Made by a program: the position numbers and the translations under genes
In this document: piece after piece, positions 1 through 6,999 of the stretch
How positions within the stretch are numbered: position 1 is the first letter of the stretch
How the letters are laid out: every line of letters begins with the position of its first letter
Source of the DNA: an uncultured Bacteroides sp.
GTDB lineage: Bacteria; Bacteroidota; Bacteroidia; Bacteroidales; Bacteroidaceae
Length of the DNA stretch: 15,223 nt
Assembly: GCA_959606905.1 (NCBI GenBank)
Contig: CAUHML010000071.1
Location: 1-15,223 of the forward strand
Direction: 5' to 3'
The notes under the pieces: generated by a model
Database searches by the model: none
What the model was told of the DNA's origin: nothing
Seen by the model: only the letters and a program-made list of their open reading frames with translations

Positions 1-136
1 TGTTTAAGAAAGAGTTTATCAACATATGAAATTATAAGGTATTTAAGGCCGGATGTTTTGGATAGTAGCTTATAAAGTGGAAGATGTTTACTGATTTTTT
101 ATGAGTGAATGTAAATAAGTGATTTGGAATGGAGAA
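1..136. other. Short intergenic stretch with no gene seen
   Basis: This A+T-rich stretch precedes the terminator hairpin of the GH28 gene. I see no open reading frame with a credible start, no RNA gene and no convincing promoter. The gene to its left lies outside the window. Confidence 0.5.
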
Positions 137-198
137 AAATTTAAGGATCTTTTCCTTATTGTTTACAAGATAACAATAAGGAAAAGATCCTTAAATTT
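137..198 (-). terminator. 27-bp perfect hairpin terminator of the GH28 gene
   Basis: Bases 137-163 are the exact reverse complement of 172-198, giving a 27-bp stem without mismatches around an 8-base loop (164-171). It starts 3 bases beyond the GH28 stop codon. Read on the minus strand, the descending arm ends in a run of six T before CTCC, the usual layout of an intrinsic terminator. On the plus strand the T run is shorter, so it may also stop transcripts coming from the left, less efficiently. The stem is unusually long and perfect for a terminator. Confidence 0.9.
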
Positions 199-201
199 AA
201 A

Positions 202-1554
202 TTATTGCTGGTATTGGCCATTCACTATAACATTTTTCATACGAATATTGTGAAAAGCATCTTTATTCCATTGGGAAAATTTAGTTTCGATCTTTACATC
301 TTTAAATGAAAAATTGGATAACTCATACTCAGCTTCATTTTTATTCACATTTAGAAATTTGTCACATTTCAGTTCTATGTTGTGCATCGTGATATGGCTT
401 CCGTAGGATTTAGGAATCGTTGTTCTTCCTTTCAAGTCATAAAATTGTTTCCATGACGAAACTCCTAGTAAAGCCTTGCAGAAACCTTTTACATTTTCTA
501 CTGTGATGTATTCATAGTGTTGCGGAGTATCAGGCCGCATTTTCAATAGAAGTAGTTCATTACCGCCTTCTGCTCTGCAATTGCGCATTAATACATTATA
601 GACATGGATGGACTCGCTGCCACAAGTCATGCAACTGCCAGTAGTATGATCAAAGAAACAATCTTCTATTAGAATGTTTTTATTGGGACCGTTATAAGTA
701 TCCTGATCGGCATAAGGTCCTTTTCCACCTTTAAAGCAGATGGCGTCATCATTTACAGTAAACCGGCATCCTTTAATATGAAAATTGGTACATACATCCA
801 TATCTATACCGTCCGCACTAGCTGATTTTATAGGTTTGATAGGAGAGAAAATTCGTAGATTGAGTAATTTCACTTTATCGCAGCGATAATAATGGCTGGT
901 CCAAAAAGGAGAGTTCTGTAAAGTCACATCAGCAACCTGCACATTACGGCAATGAGCTATGTAAAGTAGGCGTGGTCGCATTTCATCCTTGTTTGTACAT
1001 TGAGGATTCCATTCGCGACGTAGGCGGAAAGCTTTCCAGTAGGGAGTGCCGTTTCCGTCAATTGTACCTTTGCCGCTAATTGTAAAGGTATCTAACCCGT
1101 CGGCATTGATTAATGCACCGAAGTATTTGCAGTATTCACCTTCAATGCGAGTCATGAGGAGAGGGAAATCCATAATGTTCTCACTACCTAGTAAGGTGGC
1201 GCCTTTTGACAAATAAAGATGAGTCCCTTGTTTGAAAAAGAGGGAACCGCTTTTATAAATTCCTTCAGGGATGTAAATGACCCCACCGCCATTGGCTGCC
1301 GCTTCGTCTATGATCTTTTGTATTTTTTGTGTTTGAACGATATGGGGATTGCTTTCAATTCCATAATCGGAAAGGTCGTATTTTTTTCCTAAGGAGTCAG
1401 GATGGACCACTTTAGTTTGGAGAAACCATTCGGAGATAGGAGTACCATCAGGAAACACATTTTGTTTTCTTTGTTCTTTTTTTGCCATTGAGGGTACTAT
1501 TATGCTCAAGCATAACAGGAGTGATAGTAATTGTTTCATAAATAAGTTTTTCAT
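202..1554 (-). CDS. Secreted GH28-family glycoside hydrolase (pectinase, rhamnogalacturonase-like)
   Basis: A 450-residue parallel beta-helix enzyme of family GH28, which hydrolyses alpha-galacturonosyl linkages in pectins. Residues 1-24 form a signal peptide (basic start, Leu-rich core, ending SMA), so the enzyme works in the periplasm or outside the cell. The first conserved block is ADGID (Asp248). The second is NDD (Asp269, Asp270), which lies 21-22 residues later, the same spacing as the catalytic Asp trio of polygalacturonases. The usual GHG block reads TTGSCMTCGSE, so the usual His position holds Gly306. The RIK block reads LLK, keeping Lys338 but not Arg. Loss of these residues fits rhamnogalacturonan-type members better than plain polygalacturonases; this is inference. 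I chose the ATG at 1554 because the longer reading from 1599 puts 15 residues before the signal peptide and would begin inside the likely promoter. The gene is divergent from susC and is probably co-regulated with it. Confidence 0.88.
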   Translation of the reverse strand: MKNLFMKQLLSLLLCLSIIVPSMAKKEQRKQNVFPDGTPISEWFLQTKVVHPDSLGKKYDLSDYGIESNPHIVQTQKIQKIIDEAAANGGGVIYIPEGIYKSGSLFFKQGTHLYLSKGATLLGSENIMDFPLLMTRIEGEYCKYFGALINADGLDTFTISGKGTIDGNGTPYWKAFRLRREWNPQCTNKDEMRPRLLYIAHCRNVQVADVTLQNSPFWTSHYYRCDKVKLLNLRIFSPIKPIKSASADGIDMDVCTNFHIKGCRFTVNDDAICFKGGKGPYADQDTYNGPNKNILIEDCFFDHTTGSCMTCGSESIHVYNVLMRNCRAEGGNELLLLKMRPDTPQHYEYITVENVKGFCKALLGVSSWKQFYDLKGRTTIPKSYGSHITMHNIELKCDKFLNVNKNEAEYELSNFSFKDVKIETKFSQWNKDAFHNIRMKNVIVNGQYQQ

Positions 1555-1596
1555 TTGGTTCATATTATGTGGATGACAAAGAAAAACAATAACAGT

Positions 1597-1627
1597 CAAT
1601 TGTATCTGTATTTATTGTTTTATTCAA
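1597..1627 (-). promoter_or_regulatory. Candidate promoter of the GH28 gene
   Basis: On the minus strand, TACAATTG (1597-1604) matches the Bacteroides -7 consensus TAnnTTTG with one mismatch. A TTG (1625-1627) lies exactly 20 bases upstream of it, the spacing expected for the -33 element. Transcription would begin near 1590, leaving a leader of about 36 bases before the ATG at 1554. A reverse-oriented TTTTCCAT copy (1627-1634) abuts the -33 element. Confidence 0.35.
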
Positions 1628-1793
1628 TGGAAAATTGTACGGCTTGATTCTTTTCATTAAGGCGGATGGTTGTGATATAGAGAGATTCCTTAGTCTGGAA
1701 AGAACAATTCAGGAGCCTTTTTTTATCTGCACAGTCGTTTCTCCAAACTTATAAAAGCTTGAATAAATCGCGCTTTTTGCCCTGTTTATACTA

Positions 1794-1821
1794 TTTTCCA
1801 TCTATGTAGATTCTTTTCCAT
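1794..1821 (+). promoter_or_regulatory. Tandem TTTTCCAT repeat, candidate HTCS operator
   Basis: TTTTCCAT occurs at 1794-1801 and again at 1814-1821, with starts 20 bp apart, close to two helical turns. AraC-family domains typically bind direct repeats on one face of the helix. The pair lies about 55-80 bp upstream of the susC -7 box, a position suited to activation. A third copy faces the GH28 gene. Binding is inferred only from position and repetition. Confidence 0.45.
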
Positions 1822-1874
1822 ATTTTCAGAGGTTTGTGGCTGTTCCGGCTATTTTTTATTCATGGCATTATATC

Positions 1875-1882
1875 TAGTTTTG
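1875..1882 (+). promoter_or_regulatory. Candidate susC promoter -7 box
   Basis: TAGTTTTG matches the Bacteroides -7 consensus TAnnTTTG exactly. The expected -33 position (about 1851-1856) is only a T-rich tract without a clear TTTG, as would suit a promoter that depends on an activator. Transcription would start near 1889, giving a leader of about 55 bases before the ATG at 1945. Confidence 0.5.
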
Positions 1883-1944
1883 CCATGTTCCTTGATGAAG
1901 AAATGAAGGGATTAGATTTTATGTATAACTTTAATTAATTACAA

Positions 1945-4900
1945 ATGAAAGACTCGGAGAACAAACTATCGGGAAGTATGCATTCTTTTAAAAGGATGCT
2001 TTCCTTTGGTATTCTTATGGTAATTGCGATGACCCTGTTTGCTCAGGTTAAGAATGTATCGGGCGTGGTGCTTGATAAAAAAGGGGAGAGCATAATTGGT
2101 GCCAGTGTATTGGTGAAAGGTACTACTAATGGTACGATTACCGATTTTGACGGTAATTTTGTTTTGAGGAATGTGGCCGACAATGCCATTTTGCAGATTA
2201 GTTTTGTCGGATATCAAACTTCAGATGTATCAGTTAAGGGACAGAACAATATTAAGGTGGTATTGTCAGAAGATACTGAAACATTGGATGAGGTGGTAGT
2301 CATAGGATATGGCTCGGTTAAGAAAAGCACTTTGACGGGTGCGGTTGCCAAAATGGATTCTAAGGCAATAGAGGATCGTCCTTTGGCTCGTGCAGAGAAT
2401 GCTTTGCAAGGTCAATTGGCTGGAGTGACAGTACGTAATACAACAGGTGAGCCGGGAGCCGATATGCAGATCCGTGTCCGCGGTGCGGCTTCTGTCAATG
2501 CAAATTCCGATCCACTTTATGTGGTTGATGGGGTGCCTATGAATACGTTGAGCGGATTGAATCCTTCGGATATCGCTTCCATAGAAGTTTTGAAAGATGC
2601 TGCTTCTGCTGCGATTTATGGTTCACGTGGTTCCAATGGAGTTGTTTTGGTTAGTACTAAACAAGGTAAGAGTGGAAAAGCGAAGGTGGCGTTCAATGCT
2701 AGTTTCGGTGTACAGACATTAGAGAAAAAAATGGATGTGCTTAATGCGACGGAATGGATGGAATTTAAATTGAGATGGAATGATGCAAACTATTTGCAGG
2801 AAGCGAAGAAATTGGGTTTGACTAGTGCCAGTATAAAGGATGATAATGCCACACGTTTGTCTAATCTCGGAATTCAGGCAGGTACGGCAAACTCTTATCT
2901 GGTTGTTTTTGATGAACGTTGGTTTAACTATTTGGGAGATGACATGAGGAATGCGCATACTTATACTCCCAATCCGGAACAACTTAGCCTGTTGGATTGG
3001 CAGGATGAGTTTTTTCGTAACTCTATCGTACAGGATTATAGTTTGAATGTTTCGGGAGGGACGGAAAACACATCTTATTTATTCTCAGGTGGATATATGA
3101 ATCAGGCTGGTATCGTTACCGGTACGGGATATGAAAGATTCTCTTTTCGTGCCAATATTGAATCAAAGATAAACAAATATCTTACAATAGGTATGAATAT
3201 GGCTCCTACGTATATTGTGCAGGATGGTTCCGGACAGGCAAATGGTAAGGATTCCCAGGTACATCAGGCTTTGTATGCTACACCGGTATCGGAACCGGGG
3301 GTAGGATATATGACAAATGTTGATCCGAATCCCTATTATCTTTGGGCGGGAAGCACATCGAGTCCGGTTTATAATATGGAGAAGAATATCAAACAGAATA
3401 GAATGATGCGTTTGGTTGGGAATGCTTTCGTACGTATCACTCCGTTTAAAGATTTCAGGGTAGAACTTTCTGCTTCGGCTAATTATTATGATTTGGATGG
3501 AAATGATTATAAGTACACTAGTACAACCGGTAGTTGGGCGCAGGGAGAAGGACAAAACTCTTCGGGGGGGCATAATACGGAAAGAAAATGGAGTACTCTT
3601 TTGCAGGCTCTTGCAAATTATGACCATGTTTTTGGCAATCATGGAATTAGTGTAATGGCGGGTTTTTCTTCCGAACAGAGTAATCTTGGTTTCAGTACGG
3701 CCCAATCTTTTAACAAACCATTTCCCAATGATGCCATAACAGGTTCCTTTGATGGTTCGAAAGTTACAGCAGGAACTAATACGGTAACAGAGAAAACAGC
3801 GAATAAATTGTTGTCTGTGTTTGGACGTTTGCAATATAATTATGCAGAACGTTATATGTTGTCCGGTAGTTTGCGTTATGATGGCGGTTCCGTATTCGGA
3901 GCTAACAATAAGTGGGGCATCTTTCCGGCTGTTTCCGGAGGTTGGTTAGTGTCAAATGAGAAATTCTTTAAAAATTGGAGAATGTCTTGGTGGAATACAT
4001 TGAAGCTGAGGGCTAGCTATGGTGTGACCGGTAATAATTCTATCAGTAACACGGCTGCTTATCCTACTTTGTCTGCAGGAAATTATGCAGGTGCTCCCGG
4101 TTATAAGGCAAATTCTTTAGGTAATGCTGATTTAGGTTGGGAAAAAACACATAGTACTGATGTTGCGCTTGATTTAGGATTCTTCAATAATAGAATTCAA
4201 TTGTCGCTGGATTGGTATACCAAGAATACGACTGATTTGTTATATCAGGTACCTGTGGAAGGAGCTTCCGGTTTTACTACCGTTTGGGATAATTTAGGAG
4301 ATATCCATAATGAAGGCTTTGAGATCGAATTGAATACGCATAATCTCACAGGAAAATTTTCATGGAGTACGTCATTCAATATGTCATATAATAAAAATGA
4401 GGTGAAAGCTCTAGGGAAAGATAATACTCCGGTATATTCGGGATTTGATAAGAACAATCCGTCTAATATTCTGACTGTGGGAAAGCCTGTTAATACATTC
4501 TATATGTATGATGCAATAGGTGTATGGAAAAATCAAGCTGAAATTGATGCTTATAGTGCTGCCCATGGAGGAAAGCCGGTTACTTTTGAAGGAAAACAAA
4601 TTGTACCGGGTGATATCCGATACAAAGATGTAAATAATGATGGTGTGTTCGATAAAGATAATGACAGGGACTATTTAGGTAGTCCTACTCCTAAATTAGT
4701 ATTTGGAATGACGAATACTTTTACTTACAGAAATTTTGATTTGTCTATCTTGATGACAGCTCAGACAGGAGGAAAGATTTTTGGTGTATTGGGACGTGCC
4801 ATTGACCGTCCGGGTATGGGGGCTAAAGGGAATGCTTTAGGACATTGGAGAGAGGCATGGTGGTCGGAAGATGAGCCGGGCAATGGAAAAGTACCTTATA

Positions 4901-5205
4901 TTTTAAGTTCTACTACAGGTGCTACGTTAGACTCCCGATGGTTATATTCTTCCAATTATCTGCGTATCAAGAATTTGACTTTGGGGTATAAATTACCTAT
5001 TAATCCTAAATTTATTTCCTATGCACGTGTATATGTATCCATTGAAAATCTGGCTAAATGGGATAGTTATTATGGAGGGTACTCTCCGGAGGCGGCCAAT
5101 ACGGCAGCCAGTTCCTCACCCGGAGGTAGCAGTGCTTTGGGATTGGACTATGGTGGTTATCCTTCACCGAGAATTTACACTTTGGGTATCAACGTTAATT
5201 TCTAA
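1945..5205 (+). CDS. SusC-like TonB-dependent outer-membrane glycan transporter
   Basis: This 1086-residue protein is the outer-membrane channel of the PUL. With its SusD partner it imports oligosaccharides, using energy passed on by TonB-ExbBD. Residues 12-33 form the signal peptide core (ending LFA, then Gln34). Residues about 36-110 are the carboxypeptidase-regulatory-like beta-sandwich typical of SusC proteins (VSGVVLD, FVGYQT). DEVVVIGYG at 115-123 is the TonB-box-like segment. The plug follows to about residue 235 (LQGQLAGV, LYVVDGVP, AAIYGSRGSNGVV). The rest is the beta-barrel, ending in the aromatic C-terminus GINVNF needed for outer-membrane insertion. Length is normal for the family. 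An in-frame ATG at 1978 would give a cleaner signal peptide; I kept 1945 because an extended start before HSFKR is common in SusC homologues. The susD-like gene starts 15 bases after the stop, so the two are cotranscribed. The transported glycan cannot be read from the sequence. Confidence 0.95.
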   Translation: MKDSENKLSGSMHSFKRMLSFGILMVIAMTLFAQVKNVSGVVLDKKGESIIGASVLVKGTTNGTITDFDGNFVLRNVADNAILQISFVGYQTSDVSVKGQNNIKVVLSEDTETLDEVVVIGYGSVKKSTLTGAVAKMDSKAIEDRPLARAENALQGQLAGVTVRNTTGEPGADMQIRVRGAASVNANSDPLYVVDGVPMNTLSGLNPSDIASIEVLKDAASAAIYGSRGSNGVVLVSTKQGKSGKAKVAFNASFGVQTLEKKMDVLNATEWMEFKLRWNDANYLQEAKKLGLTSASIKDDNATRLSNLGIQAGTANSYLVVFDERWFNYLGDDMRNAHTYTPNPEQLSLLDWQDEFFRNSIVQDYSLNVSGGTENTSYLFSGGYMNQAGIVTGTGYERFSFRANIESKINKYLTIGMNMAPTYIVQDGSGQANGKDSQVHQALYATPVSEPGVGYMTNVDPNPYYLWAGSTSSPVYNMEKNIKQNRMMRLVGNAFVRITPFKDFRVELSASANYYDLDGNDYKYTSTTGSWAQGEGQNSSGGHNTERKWSTLLQALANYDHVFGNHGISVMAGFSSEQSNLGFSTAQSFNKPFPNDAITGSFDGSKVTAGTNTVTEKTANKLLSVFGRLQYNYAERYMLSGSLRYDGGSVFGANNKWGIFPAVSGGWLVSNEKFFKNWRMSWWNTLKLRASYGVTGNNSISNTAAYPTLSAGNYAGAPGYKANSLGNADLGWEKTHSTDVALDLGFFNNRIQLSLDWYTKNTTDLLYQVPVEGASGFTTVWDNLGDIHNEGFEIELNTHNLTGKFSWSTSFNMSYNKNEVKALGKDNTPVYSGFDKNNPSNILTVGKPVNTFYMYDAIGVWKNQAEIDAYSAAHGGKPVTFEGKQIVPGDIRYKDVNNDGVFDKDNDRDYLGSPTPKLVFGMTNTFTYRNFDLSILMTAQTGGKIFGVLGRAIDRPGMGAKGNALGHWREAWWSEDEPGNGKVPYILSSTTGATLDSRWLYSSNYLRIKNLTLGYKLPINPKFISYARVYVSIENLAKWDSYYGGYSPEAANTAASSSPGGSSALGLDYGGYPSPRIYTLGINVNF

Positions 5206-5220
5206 TAAAAATATAGAGCT

Positions 5221-6870
5221 ATGTTCAAATTAAAAAATATATTGCAATTGAGTGCATTGATGTTCTTTGTTATGTCGTGCGATGATTATTTGGAAACTCC
5301 TCCTGCTGATTTAATGACCTCTGATGGTTTCTATCAGACTCCCAGTCAGTCTGAACAAGGGGTGGTAGGTATTTATTCCGATTTGCGTGAACTTGCCAAT
5401 TCAGAGTATTTATTGATGTCTGAATGTCGTTCGGATAATGCATGGACAGAACCAAGACCTAATGGGTTGAGAGATTTTTCAGAGATAAGCACATTCAGAG
5501 CTACCAGTGATTTGGCAACTTTTAATAGTGTATGGAATACATGGTATAAAGTAATTTATGATGCGAATACTGCTATTGCCAAAATAGCAGGATGTAACTT
5601 TGAATCGAATGATAAGATTAAAAAGCAGTTTATGGGCGAAGTCTATTTTCTGAGAGGATGGGCTTATTTTGAGTTATCACGCCTTTTTGGTAATGTTCCG
5701 ATTATTGATGCTCCTTTATCGCCTAGTGAAGTGAAGAAAGTACCTCAATCGTCTGCACGGGAAGTTTTGGATAATATAGTGGTTCCTGATTTGATTAATG
5801 CGCAGACGATGCTTCCTCTAAAAGAAAATATGGTGAGTGCGAATGGAACTTCGATTGTATTGCAGGGGCGTGCGGACAAGATGGCGGCAGAAGCTATGCT
5901 GGCACGTGTGTATATGACTTTGGCGGGTTTCCCATATTATGATTCCGATGCCAAGATATTAGCTAAAAAGCAATTGGAAATTGTGTTGAATTACTCAAAA
6001 TCCAATCAGAATAAATATTGGGCTCCGACACTTGATGAATGGAGAAAGCAGTGGATGCCGAGCACGGATTATTATAATAAATACTCTATTTTTGCTATTC
6101 AGTATCGTACGGGAGGAACAGGCAACAGCGCTTTGTTTAATTTCAGTATGGCTCTACCTCCTTCCTATACGAATAGAAGAATCTTTGGAAATGAAATTTA
6201 TGTGGAAAAGAGTTTGATGTATGAATTTGATAAAATTTATTCTGATGGGAAAAAAGATGGAAGAGGGAATGGTTTTTCTGTTCTGACAGGATATGAGGCA
6301 GAGCCTAATTATCCGGCTTATACGAATACAAAAGAGAAATTGATTTTGGAAGATGGTTCGCAAGTGGATGTTTATACAAAATCAATGTTTTATAAGTTTA
6401 TGCCTAGTAAACGGAAGATAGCGGAACTTGGGATGTCACTGACTCCGGAAGTCACAATGAAAGACGATAATGACTGGCCTGTAAATCTTCCTATTTTACG
6501 CTTGGAAGATATGATGTTGATGTATGCTGAGTTATTGGTTGAAGAAGGTAAAATAATGGAAGCTGTAGCTTATGTGAATGATATCCGTAAAAGAGCCGGT
6601 TGTGATGAGGTGAATACGGTAAGTGCTGCAGATGCTTTGAAATTGATAAAACGGGAGCGTAGAATAGAATTAATGGGAGAAGGAGTGCGTTGGTTTGATT
6701 TGGTGCGTTGGGGGGAATGGCAAACGGAAATTCAAAGTTTATTTGATAGTTATCATAATCCGGATGGTACCGATAAGAATAATGTAAAGACAGGACGTTA
6801 TTTATATCCTATTCCATTGAATCAATTAAATGTGACTCCGGGATTATATAAACAAAATGAGGGATATTAA
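5221..6870 (+). CDS. SusD/RagB-like surface glycan-binding lipoprotein
   Basis: This 549-residue protein is the surface lipoprotein that lids the SusC channel and captures glycan. Its signal peptide ends in the lipobox VMSC with lipidated Cys20, followed by DDYLE, an acidic stretch like those that direct Bacteroides lipoproteins to the cell surface. The N-terminal half has the helical RagB/SusD pattern (GFYQTPSQSEQGVVGIY, then FLRGWAYFELSRLFGNVP). The C-terminal half carries the family's closing blocks: LPILRLEDMMLMYAELLVE, INDIRKRAG-like VNDIRKRAG, ERRIELMGEGVRWFDLVRWG and YPIPLNQLNVTPGLYKQNEGY. The length is usual for the family. It directly follows susC, and its transcript probably ends at, or is thinned by, the hairpin at 6912-6970. 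Ligand specificity cannot be predicted from sequence here. Confidence 0.95.
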   Translation: MFKLKNILQLSALMFFVMSCDDYLETPPADLMTSDGFYQTPSQSEQGVVGIYSDLRELANSEYLLMSECRSDNAWTEPRPNGLRDFSEISTFRATSDLATFNSVWNTWYKVIYDANTAIAKIAGCNFESNDKIKKQFMGEVYFLRGWAYFELSRLFGNVPIIDAPLSPSEVKKVPQSSAREVLDNIVVPDLINAQTMLPLKENMVSANGTSIVLQGRADKMAAEAMLARVYMTLAGFPYYDSDAKILAKKQLEIVLNYSKSNQNKYWAPTLDEWRKQWMPSTDYYNKYSIFAIQYRTGGTGNSALFNFSMALPPSYTNRRIFGNEIYVEKSLMYEFDKIYSDGKKDGRGNGFSVLTGYEAEPNYPAYTNTKEKLILEDGSQVDVYTKSMFYKFMPSKRKIAELGMSLTPEVTMKDDNDWPVNLPILRLEDMMLMYAELLVEEGKIMEAVAYVNDIRKRAGCDEVNTVSAADALKLIKRERRIELMGEGVRWFDLVRWGEWQTEIQSLFDSYHNPDGTDKNNVKTGRYLYPIPLNQLNVTPGLYKQNEGY

Positions 6871-6890
6871 GTATATAAGTTAAACAAAGT

Positions 6891-6898
6891 TAGTTTTG
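6891..6898 (+). promoter_or_regulatory. Possible secondary promoter before GH2
   Basis: TAGTTTTG is identical to the candidate susC -7 box and matches TAnnTTTG, but there is no clear -33 element. It lies before the intercistronic hairpin, so any transcript from it would carry the hairpin in its leader. It may be a chance match in A+T-rich DNA. Confidence 0.2.
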
Positions 6899-6911
6899 AA
6901 GGTGAAAAGGT

Positions 6912-6970
6912 AAAGAGGTGTGTCAAAAGCTATTTTTGATAATTGCTTTGTTATGTGGCACACCCTCTTT
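6912..6970 (+). terminator. Intercistronic hairpin between susD and GH2
   Basis: Arms 6912-6925 and 6956-6970 pair through AAAGAGG/CCTCTTT and then TGTGTCA/TGGCACA, with one bulged C at 6963 and one G-T pair. An inner stem AAAGC (6926-6930) with GCTTT (6945-6949) can extend it. The run of five T at 6968-6972 completes an intrinsic-terminator-like layout. It probably lowers transcription or stabilises the upstream susCD message, so that GH2 and HTCS are made in smaller amounts. Confidence 0.7.
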
Positions 6971-6999
6971 TTATCGGAAAATAGAGAAGTAGATTATTT

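Larger units (their letters stand above)
1555..1944. promoter_or_regulatory. Divergent PUL control region between GH28 and susC
   Basis: This 390-base gap has no credible reading frame and serves both divergent operons. It holds a promoter-like element for each direction and three copies of TTTTCCAT: two on the plus strand toward susC (1794-1801 and 1814-1821) and one on the minus strand toward GH28 (1627-1634). The 10-mer GATTCTTTTC occurs at 1646-1655 and again at 1809-1818, overlapping the second plus-strand copy. The AraC-type output domain of the HTCS encoded downstream is the obvious candidate to bind here. No riboswitch or small RNA was recognised. Confidence 0.65.

Noticed and set aside
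1555..1599. Longer GH28 start at 1599
   Set aside because: It adds 15 residues before a complete signal peptide and would begin inside the likely -7 box.
1753..1778. Small hairpin AAAAGC/GCTTTT in the control region
   Set aside because: A 6-bp stem with a 13-base loop is expected by chance in A+T-rich DNA; no gene ends here.
3163..3834. 223-codon minus-strand open frame inside susC
   Set aside because: It lies wholly within a clear SusC gene, has low-complexity Ile/Arg/Ser composition typical of antisense shadows, and shows no domain.
5021..5233. 70-codon frame bridging susC and susD
   Set aside because: It is a frame-shifted shadow of the susC barrel end; the SusC aromatic C-terminus and SusD start are intact without it.
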